A DNA stretch of 64,000 bases from Acidobacteriota bacterium (GCA_016201275.1 JACQDB010000048.1:1-64000); one strand, 5' to 3'. Counted from the stretch's first letter, positions 53,071-63,123 are shown. Made by a program: numbers and translations. The notes: generated by a model from the sequence alone, not told the origin.

Positions 53071-54414
53071 GTGTTAAATGCGGTGGAAATCTCAAAAGAG
53101 GTAAAGCTTGAGCAATTGAACAAGGTTTTGGAAAGCCATGTCCTGCATGGCTCCGAAAGTCTCAAAGCCTTTTTGCGCTTCGTGGTATTGAAAGCCATAG
53201 ACGATCATGATACCTCGGTCAAAGAGTACACCATCGCCACAGAGGTCTTTGGACGCCACAGCACTTACGACCCGCGTAATGATTCCGTGGTGCGTGTGCA
53301 AGCCAGCCGCTTGCGTGCCAAGCTACAGGAGTATTACGCCAACGAGGGCAAGGACGATAAAATCATCATTGACTTACCGAAAGGCGGTTACTTGCCGACC
53401 TTCGCCTTACAAGTCGTTGAAAAATCTTTTGACGCGCTGCCGCCGCTAGACCTTGCGGCTCACGACCTCGGCGCTCTAACGCTTCCCGTCGCGCCCACCA
53501 ACCGACAGGCGACCTGGCTGAAACTGGCGCTTGGCGCGCTGATGGTGGCGGCGGCGGGGCTGTTGGGGCTGACGATTTATTACCGCGCAGAAGCCAACAA
53601 AGGGCCAGAGACGGCGGTCACCAATCCCAACGAAGCGTTGCAACTGCAAGCCGCCGCGCCGTTGTGGAATGAATTTTTGAAACCCTCCGAACCGATTCTA
53701 GTGTCGTTCAGCAACACCAAGTTTGAAGGCACCGCCGAAACTGGCATGAAGATTTTGAATCCGATTGCGCCCTCTGCCAAAACCGACGCGCCAAAGAATG
53801 CCGAAGACAATTCCCGCGTCATCACCGAGCATTACACCGGCATCGGCGAAGTGATGGGAGTTTATGCGCTCGCCGATTTCTTTTCCAGAGCGCGCTACCC
53901 GTTCAAAGTGAAACGCAGTCTGCTGTTGACCTGGGATGATTTGCGCTCCAACAACATCGTCATTCTCGGATCATCGGCGGAAAATTATTTACTGCGCGAC
54001 CTGCCGCAACAACAGGATTTCGTCTTTGGCGTTTTCAAAGACGACGGCGGCAATATGAGTTTCGGGCTGGCCAACACCAAAGCGCGTGCCGGCGAAGACC
54101 GCTTCTATTTCGCCAAACAGGAAGGCCCGTCGCGCAGTCAAATCTCCGAAGATTATGCTTTGATTAGCGTCTTGAAAGGCTTGGACGCCGACCATCGCTT
54201 GATGATTCTCGGCGGCATCACCACCTACGGCACGCAGGCGGCAGCCGAATATGTCTCCAAGCCCGAACACATCAAAGAGATGATTGCTCATCTCAACCTT
54301 GCCCCGAACACTACCCCTGCGAAACTGCCTGCCTATTATCAAATCGTCATTAAAGTAAAAGTCAACGGCGGCGTCCCCGTGCAAATCTCCTACGTCACCC
54401 ACCACGTTTTATAA
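53071..54414 (+). CDS. Membrane protein with acidobacterial regulatory N-terminal domain
   Basis: About 447 residues. The start is uncertain: GTG at 53071 has CAGGAT about 8 bases upstream; GTG at 53050 is an alternative. The N-terminal 110 residues have the pattern VKEYTIATEVFGRHSTYDPR and VVRVQASRLRAKLQEYY, then LPKGGYLPTF, which recurs widely in acidobacterial sensor or adenylate-cyclase-like proteins and looks like a winged-helix or DNA-binding unit. One membrane span follows (about 152-175). The C-terminal about 270 residues are extracytoplasmic without a known family. It resembles a one-protein transmembrane regulator. Confidence 0.75.
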   Translation: MLNAVEISKEVKLEQLNKVLESHVLHGSESLKAFLRFVVLKAIDDHDTSVKEYTIATEVFGRHSTYDPRNDSVVRVQASRLRAKLQEYYANEGKDDKIIIDLPKGGYLPTFALQVVEKSFDALPPLDLAAHDLGALTLPVAPTNRQATWLKLALGALMVAAAGLLGLTIYYRAEANKGPETAVTNPNEALQLQAAAPLWNEFLKPSEPILVSFSNTKFEGTAETGMKILNPIAPSAKTDAPKNAEDNSRVITEHYTGIGEVMGVYALADFFSRARYPFKVKRSLLLTWDDLRSNNIVILGSSAENYLLRDLPQQQDFVFGVFKDDGGNMSFGLANTKARAGEDRFYFAKQEGPSRSQISEDYALISVLKGLDADHRLMILGGITTYGTQAAAEYVSKPEHIKEMIAHLNLAPNTTPAKLPAYYQIVIKVKVNGGVPVQISYVTHHVL

Positions 54415-54593
54415 TCCCTTCTGCCTGTAGCAATCGCGCTTCTGACCAATACGGGACGGGGTAAATCGCCTCACTTGGTTTGCGAAAGTTCAAAGGTCGC
54501 TCGATCTGGCAACCATTAGCGGCTCGCGCTTGCTATTCGCCGCAAAGCACCTCAAAATAGTTCTTCGCAAATTCATCATCCATACTTTTTTTC

Positions 54594-56369
54594 ATGAAAT
54601 TATTGCGCCAACGGTTATCCATCATCTTCATCTTGAGCTTGCTGCAAAGCGCTTTGCCAAGTCTGGCGCAACAGCCCAATGCCAAACCGCAGACCGGCAA
54701 ATCCTACAGCAACAGCGAACCGGAAAAGCGCCCGCCGACGGCAGCCCCGCAATCGCCTTCGCCAGTCACTTTCACTGATAGCACCGCGTCTTCGGGTCTC
54801 ACCTTCAAGCACAACGCCTCACCGACTTCGCAAAAATATCTGCTCGAATCTATGGGCGGCGGCGTGGCCATGTTCGATTATGACAATGACGGACGCCTGG
54901 ATTTATTCTTCGCCAATGGCGCAAAGCTTACCGACCCGATGCCGAAAGACGCTCGCCCGGACAAAAGCGAAGCGCAATACTGGAATCGCCTCTATCACCA
55001 GAAAGCCGACGGCACATTTGAAGATGTGACCGAAAAAGCCGGGGTCAAAGGCGCAGGCTACAGCTTTGGCGCAGCGGTTGGCGATTACGATAACGATGGC
55101 TTCCAAGACCTCTACGTGACCGGCTACGGCGCGAATATTTTGTATCACAACAACGGCGACGGAACTTTCAAGGATGTCACGAAACCGGCTATGGTAGCCG
55201 CTTCTGGCTGGTCAACCAGCGCCGGTTGGTTGGATTACAATCACGATGGGCGCTTGGATTTGTTCGTCTGTCGTTATACGGTTTGGGATTTTGAATTGGG
55301 GTCGCTGTATTGCGGCGACCAGCGCCCAGGGATGCGCGCTTATTGTCATCCCGACAATTTCAAGAGCCTGCCGAATCTGCTCTTCAAACAGAACGCCGAC
55401 GGCACTTTTGAAGATGTCAGCGCCGCTTCCAAAATCGGCGAACCGGGCGGCAAAAGTTTAGGCGTAGCGTTTGCCGATTTCGACAACGACGGCTGGACGG
55501 ACATCGTCGTCGCCAACGACAGCGTGCGCCAGTCGCTCTATCGCAACAATGGCGACGGCACTTTTGAAGATGTCGCCTTGCCTGCCGGTATCGGTTACGA
55601 CGAAAACGGCAAGACCTTCGCCGGCATGGGCATAGACGCGGCGGATTATGATGAAGATGGTCACATAGATATTTTCATTACCGCCTTATCGAATGAAACC
55701 TACCCGCTTTATAACAACAACGGCGACGGCACTTTTACCTATGTGACCAACACCACAGGCATAGGGCAAATCACGTTGTTGAATTCGGGCTGGGGAGCGC
55801 ATTTCATTGATGCCGACAACGACGGCCTGCGCGACCTCTTCGTAGCGCAAAGCCATGTCTTGGACACCATTGAAAAGACTTCGAGTTATTTGAAGTACAA
55901 ACAGCCGCCCTTGTTGTTACGCAACACCGGCAAAAATTTTGTCAACGTCTCGGCCTCGGCGGGCGCGAGTTTCAACACCGCGATTGCAGCGCGCGGCGCG
56001 GCCTTTGGCGACCTCGATAACGACGGCGATGTGGATGTGGTGATCGGCATAACCGACGGCGCGCCGCTGGTGCTTCGCAACAACGGCTCCAAGAATCACT
56101 GGCTGGGGTTGACGCTCATCGGCACGAAAGCCAACCGCAACGGCCTCGGCGCAAGAGTTACATTGACGACAGCGGAAGGCCGCAAACGAATTTTTGAAGC
56201 GACCACCAGCGGCAGTTATTTATCCGCAAATGACCCGCGCATACTGGCAGGCTTAGGCACAGCGACTCGCATCAAGAGCCTTGAAATAAAATGGCCGGGC
56301 GGCAAAACGCAGGTAGTAGAAAACCCCGCCCTTGATCGCTACCTGACGATTAAGGAAAGCGCGCCGTAA
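54594..56369 (+). CDS. CRTAC1-like FG-GAP/VCBS plus ASPIC/UnbV protein 1
   Basis: 591 residues. Signal peptide MKLLRQRLSIIFILSLLQSALPSLA. Seven calcium-type DxDxDG loops in VCBS/FG-GAP blades (FDYDNDGRLDLFFANG, VGDYDNDGFQDLYVTG, FADFDNDGWTDIVVAN and others) form a beta propeller. The C-terminal ASPIC/UnbV domain covers about residues 500-590 (NHWLGLTLIGTKANRNGLGARV). It is secreted and probably carbohydrate- or matrix-binding. A paralogue follows at 56845, after a decayed GNAT fragment. Confidence 0.92.
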   Translation: MKLLRQRLSIIFILSLLQSALPSLAQQPNAKPQTGKSYSNSEPEKRPPTAAPQSPSPVTFTDSTASSGLTFKHNASPTSQKYLLESMGGGVAMFDYDNDGRLDLFFANGAKLTDPMPKDARPDKSEAQYWNRLYHQKADGTFEDVTEKAGVKGAGYSFGAAVGDYDNDGFQDLYVTGYGANILYHNNGDGTFKDVTKPAMVAASGWSTSAGWLDYNHDGRLDLFVCRYTVWDFELGSLYCGDQRPGMRAYCHPDNFKSLPNLLFKQNADGTFEDVSAASKIGEPGGKSLGVAFADFDNDGWTDIVVANDSVRQSLYRNNGDGTFEDVALPAGIGYDENGKTFAGMGIDAADYDEDGHIDIFITALSNETYPLYNNNGDGTFTYVTNTTGIGQITLLNSGWGAHFIDADNDGLRDLFVAQSHVLDTIEKTSSYLKYKQPPLLLRNTGKNFVNVSASAGASFNTAIAARGAAFGDLDNDGDVDVVIGITDGAPLVLRNNGSKNHWLGLTLIGTKANRNGLGARVTLTTAEGRKRIFEATTSGSYLSANDPRILAGLGTATRIKSLEIKWPGGKTQVVENPALDRYLTIKESAP

Positions 56370-56611
56370 ACCGTAAGCCATCGGCGTTATGGAGCAAGCA
56401 GTTGTTGAATGCACTCATTGAGGCTGCCGAGCAAAATGAAATCTGGACGTTGCAGGCGGGCATTTTCCCTGAGAACATAGCAAGCGTCGCGTTGCACAAA
56501 GCCTGTGGCTTGCGTGCAGTCGGGCGACGCGAGCGACTGGGAAAACTCCACGGGCAAGGGCGCGATGTCTGGATGCTCGAACGGCGCAGCCAAGTCGTAG
56601 GGATTTTCTGA
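56370..56611 (+). pseudogene. C-terminal fragment of a GNAT acetyltransferase
   Basis: The plus-strand frame ending at 56611 encodes LLNALIEAAEQNEIWTLQAG and then IFPENIASVALHKACG, RRERLGKLHGQGRDVWMLER. That is the C-terminal half of phosphinothricin-type GNAT N-acetyltransferases. The N-terminal half, including the acetyl-CoA-binding loop start, is missing: the frame begins directly after the stop of the preceding gene. It is a truncated remnant, probably left by a rearrangement. Confidence 0.75.
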
Positions 56612-56727
56612 GGCTTTGCGCCGGGGTTTTATGGTATCGTTGAACAAGCTTTTTTGAGAGCCGCAAAGATTCGAGTTTTCACATTCATATTAAGAAAATG
56701 GTTTCGCCCAATTTGATAAATTTACCC

Positions 56728-56765
56728 CCTTGTACGGGCGACCACAGAGGGTCGCCCGTACAAGG
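56728..56765. repeat. Hairpin family E, copy 3
   Basis: Perfect 16-bp arms CCTTGTACGGGCGACC (56728-56743) and GGTCGCCCGTACAAGG (56750-56765) with a 6-base loop. Resembles 643-676 and 40104-40140. There is no T-run, so it is unlikely to be a terminator. Confidence 0.7.
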
Positions 56766-56844
56766 CTGCTGAGGCGTTCAGCGGAAATGATTTTCTTAAA
56801 GATTATCAACTCGACAATCCATCATGCTGTTGAGAACCATCACT

Positions 56845-58716
56845 ATGCGAAAAAATTATTCCTTGCTTCTTCGCCTCTGCATCGCGCTGCTGTGCGGTGC
56901 GCTGCTGTTGTCATCTGCAACCGCTTACACGCAACAAAAGACGCCGCCAACAAAGCCTCCCGTCGCCAAACCCGATGAACCGAAATCCGGCATGGGCGGC
57001 GTGTCAACCGGCGCAGCCCGCACCTACACTTCGCGGCGCACCGTCGGCATTACCGATGCCAAAGCTCCCGTCGTTTATGAAGACGTGACGGCGCAAACCT
57101 CGCTCATTAATTTCAAACATCAGTCGGGCAGCAAAAATAAAGACTACATAGTGGAAGCGCCACCTTCAGGTGTGGCGATTTTCGATTATGACGGCGATGG
57201 CAAACCCGATATTTATCTGCTCAACGGTTCAACCATAGCGGCGCTGCAAGGCAAAGAGAAGGCTCCACGCGCCGCGCTCTATCGCAATCTGGGCAACTGG
57301 AAATTTGAAGACGTAACCGATAAAGCCGGGGTCGCCAACGAGCGTTGGGGCTTCGGTGTGGCGGTCGGCGATTATGACAACGACGGACGCCCCGATCTGT
57401 TCATCGGCAATTATGGCGTGTCGCGCCTCTATCACAACAACGGCGACGGCACGTTCACAGATGTTGCCGAAAAACTCGGCGTGGCGCGAAAGGGTTGGAG
57501 TACGGGCGCGACCTGGGGCGATTATGACGGCGACGGACGCTTGGATTTATTCGTGCCGGGTTATGTGGATTTCGATATGAACAATCTGCCGCCCAACCCT
57601 TCGGAAGCCAGCAAGTCCGGCATAGGGCAAAACTTCTGTCAGTTTCGCGGCGCTCCGGTGTTGTGCGGCCCACGCGGTTTGAAAGGCGAAAGCGACACGC
57701 TTTATCACCAGAAAGCCGACGGCACTTTTGAAGATGTCAGCGTGAAAGCTGGAGTCAACGACCCGCAAAAATATTATGGCTTTTCCTCGGCCTTCGTTCA
57801 CATCAACGAAGACGACTTGCTGGATTTAATCGTCGTCAACGATTCCACACCGAAACTACTGTACCTCAACAAAGGCGACGGCACCTTTGAAGAAGTCGGC
57901 TATCCGTCCGGCATCGCCTTGAATGAAAACGGGCGCGAACAAGCGGGCATGGGTTTGGGCGTCGGCGATTATGACAACGACGGTCTGGTAGATTTTTACA
58001 TCACCAATTTTTCCGACGACAGCAACACGCTTTATCACAACGACGGCGATGGCAATTTTATAGATGTGACGTTTCAAGCCGGACACGGCGAAATCACCTT
58101 TCCGTTTTTAGGTTGGGGAACGAGTTTCGTGGACTACGATAATGACGGCTGGAAAGATATTTTTGTAGCCAACGGTCACGTCTATCCGGCGGTTGACAAG
58201 CAGCAATGGGGAACGAGTTTCGCGCAGCAGCCGCTGTTGTTTCGCAATCTGATGAACGGCAAATTTGAGCGCGTCGGGGCTGCGCCCAACAGCGCTTTGG
58301 CGCAGCCGTATCAGAGTCGCGGCCTGGCGATAGGCGATTTGGATGGCGATGGCAGAATGGACGCGGTAATCAATTGCGTGGATTCACATCCGGCGATTTT
58401 GAAGAACGTCAGCAAAAATTCCGGTCACTGGATTGCCTTTCAGTTGATCGGCGACGTGGCGCAAAAATCCCCGCGTGATGCTATGGGCGCGATTGCTTAT
58501 GTGACGACGGGAACCCTGCGCCAACGCCTGGATGTGTACAGCGGCGCGAGTTTCTGTTCGCAAAATGACCAGCGCCTGCATTTCGGTTTAGCGCAGGCGA
58601 CGCACATAGACAAGCTCGAAATCAAATGGCCGAATGGCAAATCGGAAGTCGTAAAAGTTGACGGCTGTGATCGCGTCTTCACCATCGCGCAAGGCAAAGG
58701 CGTGGTGAACCCTTAG
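56845..58716 (+). CDS. CRTAC1-like FG-GAP/VCBS plus ASPIC/UnbV protein 2
   Basis: About 623 residues. The start MRKNYSLLLRL at 56845 is preferred because it gives a compact signal peptide; ATG at 56824 adds seven residues. VCBS blades include FDYDGDGKPDIYLLNG, VGDYDNDGRPDLFIGN, WGDYDGDGRLDLFVPG, VGDYDNDGLVDFYITN, VDYDNDGWKDIFVANG and IGDLDGDGRMDAVI. The ASPIC/UnbV domain is C-terminal (GHWIAFQLIGDVAQKSPRDA). Cysteine-containing insertion NFCQFRGAPVLCGPRG resembles LYCGDQRPGMRAYC in protein 1. It is secreted and a tandem paralogue of protein 1. Confidence 0.92.
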   Translation: MRKNYSLLLRLCIALLCGALLLSSATAYTQQKTPPTKPPVAKPDEPKSGMGGVSTGAARTYTSRRTVGITDAKAPVVYEDVTAQTSLINFKHQSGSKNKDYIVEAPPSGVAIFDYDGDGKPDIYLLNGSTIAALQGKEKAPRAALYRNLGNWKFEDVTDKAGVANERWGFGVAVGDYDNDGRPDLFIGNYGVSRLYHNNGDGTFTDVAEKLGVARKGWSTGATWGDYDGDGRLDLFVPGYVDFDMNNLPPNPSEASKSGIGQNFCQFRGAPVLCGPRGLKGESDTLYHQKADGTFEDVSVKAGVNDPQKYYGFSSAFVHINEDDLLDLIVVNDSTPKLLYLNKGDGTFEEVGYPSGIALNENGREQAGMGLGVGDYDNDGLVDFYITNFSDDSNTLYHNDGDGNFIDVTFQAGHGEITFPFLGWGTSFVDYDNDGWKDIFVANGHVYPAVDKQQWGTSFAQQPLLFRNLMNGKFERVGAAPNSALAQPYQSRGLAIGDLDGDGRMDAVINCVDSHPAILKNVSKNSGHWIAFQLIGDVAQKSPRDAMGAIAYVTTGTLRQRLDVYSGASFCSQNDQRLHFGLAQATHIDKLEIKWPNGKSEVVKVDGCDRVFTIAQGKGVVNP

Positions 58717-58797
58717 CATGAAATGCCAGGCGCGCCGCGTGGCTGGCGCTGATCAACAGCGAAAAACGCCCGTGTTTATTGGTGATTTCCCGTAACT

Positions 58798-58897
58798 CGA
58801 GCGAGTCGCAGAATTCCAGCAACCGCCCATATGTTGTAGATGGTCAGACCATCACATACAATATCTGGGCAGAACCTCCATTGATGTGACACGCTCT
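58798..58897 (+). repeat. 100-bp element family C, copy 3
   Basis: Left end GAGCGAGTCGCAGAATTCC and right end GTGACACGCTCT (58886-58897), with CAATATCTGGGCAGAACCTC inside. The rest of the 58717-59068 gap contains no gene or other clear signal. Confidence 0.75.
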
Positions 58898-59068
58898 AAC
58901 TCCCCAGCCTGCTTTGCCCCGCAAGGGGTGCAGGAGATTAGCCAGTGCAGTAGGCACTGGCATCAAGTTGGGCAAATGCGGCGCGCCCTGAAAGGGTGCA
59001 GGAGATGAATTGCCGCAAGCTTCCGGCGCTCCTTTTCAAGCGCATAGATTTTCGCCAATCGGCACGCT

Positions 59069-60610
59069 ATGATTTTATTCGATATGAATACCCACGAAGC
59101 GCGCACGGTTGAGGTAGCGACCACAGGCATTCCCGGTCTGGATAAAATCCTGCACGGGGGGCTTCCCAGAAACCGCCTCTATTTGGTCGCAGGCAACTCC
59201 GGCACTGGCAAGACCACCCTGGCGCTGCAATTTTTACTCGCGGGGAGACAACAAGGCGAGCAAGGGCTTTATGTCACGCTTTCGGAAACCCGCGAAGAAT
59301 TATTTGCGGTCGCCCGTTCGCACGGTTGGTCGCTGGACGGCATCACCATTTATGATCTGGCCGTGCCGACGGATTTACTGCCCGAAGATGGACAATACAC
59401 CCTCTATCATCCTTCGGAAGTCGAGTTGGGCGAAACCACCAAAGCCATCTTTGAAGAGGTCGAGCGCGTGCAACCACGGCGCGTCGTCTTTGATTCGCTT
59501 TCGGAAATGCGTCTGCTGGCGCGTGATTCGCTGCGTTATCGGCGGCAGATACTGGCGTTCAAACAATTCTTCATCGGTCGCCAATCTACCGTGCTGTTGC
59601 TTGATGACCACACCTCGCAAGAGTCCGACCGCCAACTAGAAAGTCTGGCGCACGGCGTCTTGCTTTTGGAACGCCAGACGCCGGGTTATGGCGGCATCCG
59701 TCGGCATTTGAATGTCATCAAGTTGCGCGGCGTCAACTATACCGGCGGCAAACATGACTTCAAGATTGATACCGGCGGCATAATTCTCTTCCCGCGTCTG
59801 GTTGCATCGAATCACTACACCCCCTTTGTACGCGAAGCGGTTTCCAGCGGCGTCGCCAATCTGGATAAGTTGGTGGGCGATGGCCTCAGCACCGGCACGG
59901 CCAATTTGATTATGGGGCCTGCAGGCACTGGCAAATCTTCGATTGCGGCGCAATACGTGCTGGCGGCGGCACAGCACGGCGAGAAATCGGCGATTTTTGT
60001 CTTCGATGAAAGCGTCTCGATTTTCCTGCATCGCGCCGCCGGACTTGGCATAGATATTGCACATCAAGTGGAATCAGGCCAATGTCTGATCCGCCAGATT
60101 GATCCGGCAGAACTCTCACCCGGTGAATTTTCAGACATTGTTTGTAAGGCTGTAGAAGAATTCGGCGCGAAGCTTGTTGTCATAGATAGCTTGAATGGCT
60201 ACAACCAGGCAATGCCGGAAGAGAATTTTTTGACAGCCCATATGCATGAGATGCTTGGCTACCTGAATCAGCAAGGGGTGTTGACCCTCGTCATTCTTGC
60301 CCAGCAAGGCATTATCGGCAGCCACATGACCACGCCTGTTGATATGAGTTATCTGGCAGACACCGTGCTGTTGTTGCGCTATTTTGAAAATCAGGGGCGC
60401 ATTCATAAAGCCATCTCGGTGATTAAAAAACGCACGGGCTATCACGAAGAAGCGATACGCGAATTGCGATTGACCAGCACCGGCGTGCAGGTAGGCGAGA
60501 AGCTGGACGAGTTTCAAGGCATATTGACGGGCGTTCCGCAATATCGCGGTCAACAGCATAGACTACTGGACAGCAGCGATGGCAAAACCACTGAGCAAAA
60601 TCAAGACTGA
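59069..60610 (+). CDS. KaiC-like double-domain RecA-superfamily ATPase
   Basis: 513 residues. Two tandem KaiC/RadA-like ATPase domains: Walker A GNSGTGKTT at 42-50 and GPAGTGKSS at 283-291, each followed by family motifs (YVTLSETREEL; VFDESVSIFL). Start ATG at 59069; ATG at 59084 (MNTHEART) is equally possible and neither has a strong ribosome-binding site. It overlaps the next gene, a hybrid histidine kinase, by 32 bases. No kaiA or kaiB is present, so clock function is not implied. A signalling ATPase acting with the kinase is likely. Confidence 0.9.
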   Translation: MILFDMNTHEARTVEVATTGIPGLDKILHGGLPRNRLYLVAGNSGTGKTTLALQFLLAGRQQGEQGLYVTLSETREELFAVARSHGWSLDGITIYDLAVPTDLLPEDGQYTLYHPSEVELGETTKAIFEEVERVQPRRVVFDSLSEMRLLARDSLRYRRQILAFKQFFIGRQSTVLLLDDHTSQESDRQLESLAHGVLLLERQTPGYGGIRRHLNVIKLRGVNYTGGKHDFKIDTGGIILFPRLVASNHYTPFVREAVSSGVANLDKLVGDGLSTGTANLIMGPAGTGKSSIAAQYVLAAAQHGEKSAIFVFDESVSIFLHRAAGLGIDIAHQVESGQCLIRQIDPAELSPGEFSDIVCKAVEEFGAKLVVIDSLNGYNQAMPEENFLTAHMHEMLGYLNQQGVLTLVILAQQGIIGSHMTTPVDMSYLADTVLLLRYFENQGRIHKAISVIKKRTGYHEEAIRELRLTSTGVQVGEKLDEFQGILTGVPQYRGQQHRLLDSSDGKTTEQNQD

Positions 60611-62213
60611 GGCGCAGGAAGAACAAGTGCTGCTGCTTGCGCCAACCGGCAGAGACGCGCTGTTGACACAAAAGATTTTTGCCGAAGTGGGCATCGCTTC
60701 TTCCATCTGTAAACACATGGCGGAATTTTGTCGCCAGTTGGAAGAGGGCGCGGGTGCAGCCCTGATTACCGAAGAAGCCTTGAATGAACCGGCCATCAAT
60801 TTGTTGATGAAGTCTTTGGACAGGCAACCTGCTTGGTCAGATATTCCGGTCATACTGTTTGCCACCAATTCGGAAAGCGCCGGTGTGCTGTTGAATCTCT
60901 TGGGCGAACGCGCCAACATCATCGTCCTGGAACGCCCTATCAATATTTCTGTCGTCACCGGTGCGGTACGTTCCGCCTTGCGCGCCCGTCGCCGCCAATA
61001 TCAAACCAAGAACTTGTTGATCGAATTGGAAGAGGCCGACCGCCAGAAAGATTTATTCCTGGCGACCATCTCGCATGAACTCCGCACGCCGTTGAACGCC
61101 ATTTTGGGATGGGCGGAAATCCTCGGCAGCGGCAAACTCGATGCCGAGACCGCCGGACGCGCCATTGCGGCCATCGAACGCAACGCCCGCGCCCAGTCGC
61201 AATTGATCGAAGACATTTTGGATATGTCGCGCATCATACGCGGCAATCTGCGACTGCACACCGAAGCGCTGAAGTTGATCCCGATCATACAGGCGGCGCT
61301 TGATGTGGTGCGTCCGGCAGCCCAGGCCAAACAGATTCATCTGGAAACAGCGCTTGATCCGCAGGCCGGTATGATTTCCGGCGACCCCAGCCGTGTACAA
61401 CAAATCGTCTGGAATCTGTTGTCGAATGCCATCAAATTCACGCCGCCAGAAGGCCGCGTTGCGGTTCGCCTGATTCAAAGTGACGCACAGGTTCACCTGG
61501 AAGTGTGCGACAACGGCAAAGGCATCAGCGCCGAGTTTCTGCCGCACGTCTTCGATTACTTCCGTCAGGCCGACAACACCATCACGCGAAATTATGGCGG
61601 CCTCGGTTTGGGACTGGCCATCGTGCGGCATCTGGTCGAATTGCATGGCGGCACGGTGCAAGCCGTTAGCGCCGGACCGGGAACCGGCGCGACCTTTACG
61701 GTCACTCTGCCATTGATGCGTGCAGAGCAATCTGCACTTGCCGCAATCACGAATCCGAAACCGGCGCAGCGTCACGGTAAAAACGATTTCGCCTTTGAAA
61801 ATTATGCCGCCCTGCAAGGCTTGAATATTCTGTTGGTGGATGATGCGGCGGATACCATTGAATTGATGACCGAAATTCTTGAGCAATGCGGCACTTGCGT
61901 GACCGCCGCGACCTCAGCCACAGAGGCGCTTGATTATCTTAACCGCCAGCCCTTCGATCTGTTAATCAGCGATATAGAGATGCCGCAACGCGACGGCTAT
62001 GCGTTGATTGCCGAGGTGCGCGACAAAGAGGCACGCGAGGGCAAGCGCCTTCCCGCCATTGCCTTGACCGCTCATGCCAGAGCCGTAGATCGGCTTCGCG
62101 CTTTATCGGCGGGATACGACACGCACTTGGCAAAACCCATAGAGATCGCCGAATTGTTGGCCGTCATCGCCGGATTTGCCCCCCCTAGGCACAACGCTTC
62201 AAGCAAGGCTTGA
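60579..62213 (+). CDS. Hybrid histidine kinase with N-terminal receiver-like domain
   Basis: 544 residues. An N-terminal receiver-like domain (about 14-135) lacks the acidic pocket of true receivers. Then come a dimerisation domain with phospho-acceptor His166 ([12 protein letters not shown]), a HATPase domain with N box NLLSNAIKF, and G boxes DNGKGIS and [12 protein letters not shown]-terminal receiver carries phospho-Asp465 ([11 protein letters not shown]) and conserved Lys519 (LAKPIE). There is no membrane segment, so the protein is cytosolic. The gene starts inside the KaiC-like gene, so the two are coupled. Output partners are not encoded nearby. Confidence 0.94.
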   Translation: MAKPLSKIKTEAQEEQVLLLAPTGRDALLTQKIFAEVGIASSICKHMAEFCRQLEEGAGAALITEEALNEPAINLLMKSLDRQPAWSDIPVILFATNSESAGVLLNLLGERANIIVLERPINISVVTGAVRSALRARRRQYQTKNLLIELEEADRQKDLFLATISHELRTPLNAILGWAEILGSGKLDAETAGRAIAAIERNARAQSQLIEDILDMSRIIRGNLRLHTEALKLIPIIQAALDVVRPAAQAKQIHLETALDPQAGMISGDPSRVQQIVWNLLSNAIKFTPPEGRVAVRLIQSDAQVHLEVCDNGKGISAEFLPHVFDYFRQADNTITRNYGGLGLGLAIVRHLVELHGGTVQAVSAGPGTGATFTVTLPLMRAEQSALAAITNPKPAQRHGKNDFAFENYAALQGLNILLVDDAADTIELMTEILEQCGTCVTAATSATEALDYLNRQPFDLLISDIEMPQRDGYALIAEVRDKEAREGKRLPAIALTAHARAVDRLRALSAGYDTHLAKPIEIAELLAVIAGFAPPRHNASSKA

Positions 62214-62250
62214 GGCGCGTTCAAACTGGTAGTGCGAAAAAAGTAGGAGC

Positions 62251-62377
62251 TAGAGCGGTTGTTGTTTGAGATTACGGAAATATCAAACCCGTTGAGCGGC
62301 GGTCGAAGACCTTCGCGCCGTCGAAGACCGCTGCTCAACGATAGGGGCTTCCGTACACCCATAGGAAAACCGCTCTG
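62251..62377 (+). repeat. 127-bp element family B, copy 4
   Basis: Begins TAGAGCGGTTGTTG and ends AAAACCGCTCTG; the final A of the TA flank is lost. Exactly 127 bp. Family C copy 4 abuts its right end. The 62214-62607 gap holds only these two elements. Confidence 0.85.
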
Positions 62378-62476
62378 GGGGGTGTCGCAAAATCCCAGCA
62401 ACCGCCCATATGTTGTGGATGCTTAAACCATCACATACAATACCTGGACAGAATATCCATTTCTGCATCACGCTCT
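62377..62476 (+). repeat. 100-bp element family C, copy 4
   Basis: Left end GGGGGGTGTCGCAAAATCC and right end TGCATCACGCTCT, with the conserved CCGCCCATATGTTGTGGATG inside. It starts where family B copy 4 ends. Confidence 0.8.
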
Positions 62477-62607
62477 ATCTATAGACAGGGCGCGCCTACG
62501 GCACGACTCATAGGTTCAATTGTTCCCGCTTCAGCCTTACTGGTTTCGCACGGCCTGCAAACTTTCCGCATCCGCTGCGCGCCTGGCAACTCATGAAGAT
62601 GGAAGGG

Positions 62608-62982
62608 TTATATCGGTTGGGCGATTTCCAGCAGGTTGCCGCCCGGATCGCGCACATAAAAGCGCCGCCATCCGGCCACCGGTTGAGCATCGGCGATGAT
62701 GGCAACTCCGGCTTCGCGCAAAGCGTTTTCGGCCTCTGTCAAATCCTGCACTTGATAACCGATGTGGCGTTTGCTGGCGTCGTTCTCTTCCCCGTCGGCC
62801 AGCGACAGATGAACCTGCACCGTGCCGCAGTCGAACCACGCGCCGCCGCGTTGTTGCGATTCCGCCGGTTTGTCAATTGCGGTCAACCCGATGACGTTTT
62901 GATAAAAGTGTTTGGTCGCTTCTTCCAAGGCTTTCGGCACGCGGATATTGACGTGATGCAAAGCAACGATTCCTATAGCCAT
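62608..62982 (-). CDS. VOC/glyoxalase superfamily protein
   Basis: 124 residues, start ATG at 62982 with GGAG upstream. Two beta-alpha-beta-beta-beta modules: LHHVNIRVPKALEEATKHFY and HIGYQVQDLTEAENAL. Metal-ligand-type residues are His9 in the first module and the C-terminal Glu in DPGGNLLEIAQP. Length fits small lyase/dioxygenase or resistance-type members. The substrate cannot be assigned. It stands alone between repeat elements. Confidence 0.88.
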   Translation of the reverse strand: MAIGIVALHHVNIRVPKALEEATKHFYQNVIGLTAIDKPAESQQRGGAWFDCGTVQVHLSLADGEENDASKRHIGYQVQDLTEAENALREAGVAIIADAQPVAGWRRFYVRDPGGNLLEIAQPI

Positions 62983-63048
62983 TTCGGACTCCTGATGATT
63001 TTGCTGAACACCTTATCATAACGACAGAATATAATTCCATCATTCCGA

Positions 63049-63099
63049 TTGAGAAGCGGTCAGTGACCGCCAGGCTGGCGGTCACTGACCGCTTCTCAA
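63049..63099. repeat. Near-perfect REP-like cruciform
   Basis: Two 25-bp perfect arms (63049-63073 and 63075-63099) around a single central base; each arm is itself palindromic (GCGGTCAGTGACCGC). The sequence TTGAGAAGCGGTC relates it to the REP units near the RAYT gene. Confidence 0.85.
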
Positions 63100-63123
63100 C
63101 CGATGCTATTTTTTTCCGCTGCC

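Noticed and set aside
59069-60610. A circadian clock locus.
   Set aside because: KaiC-like double ATPases are widespread outside clock systems, and no kaiA or kaiB is present.
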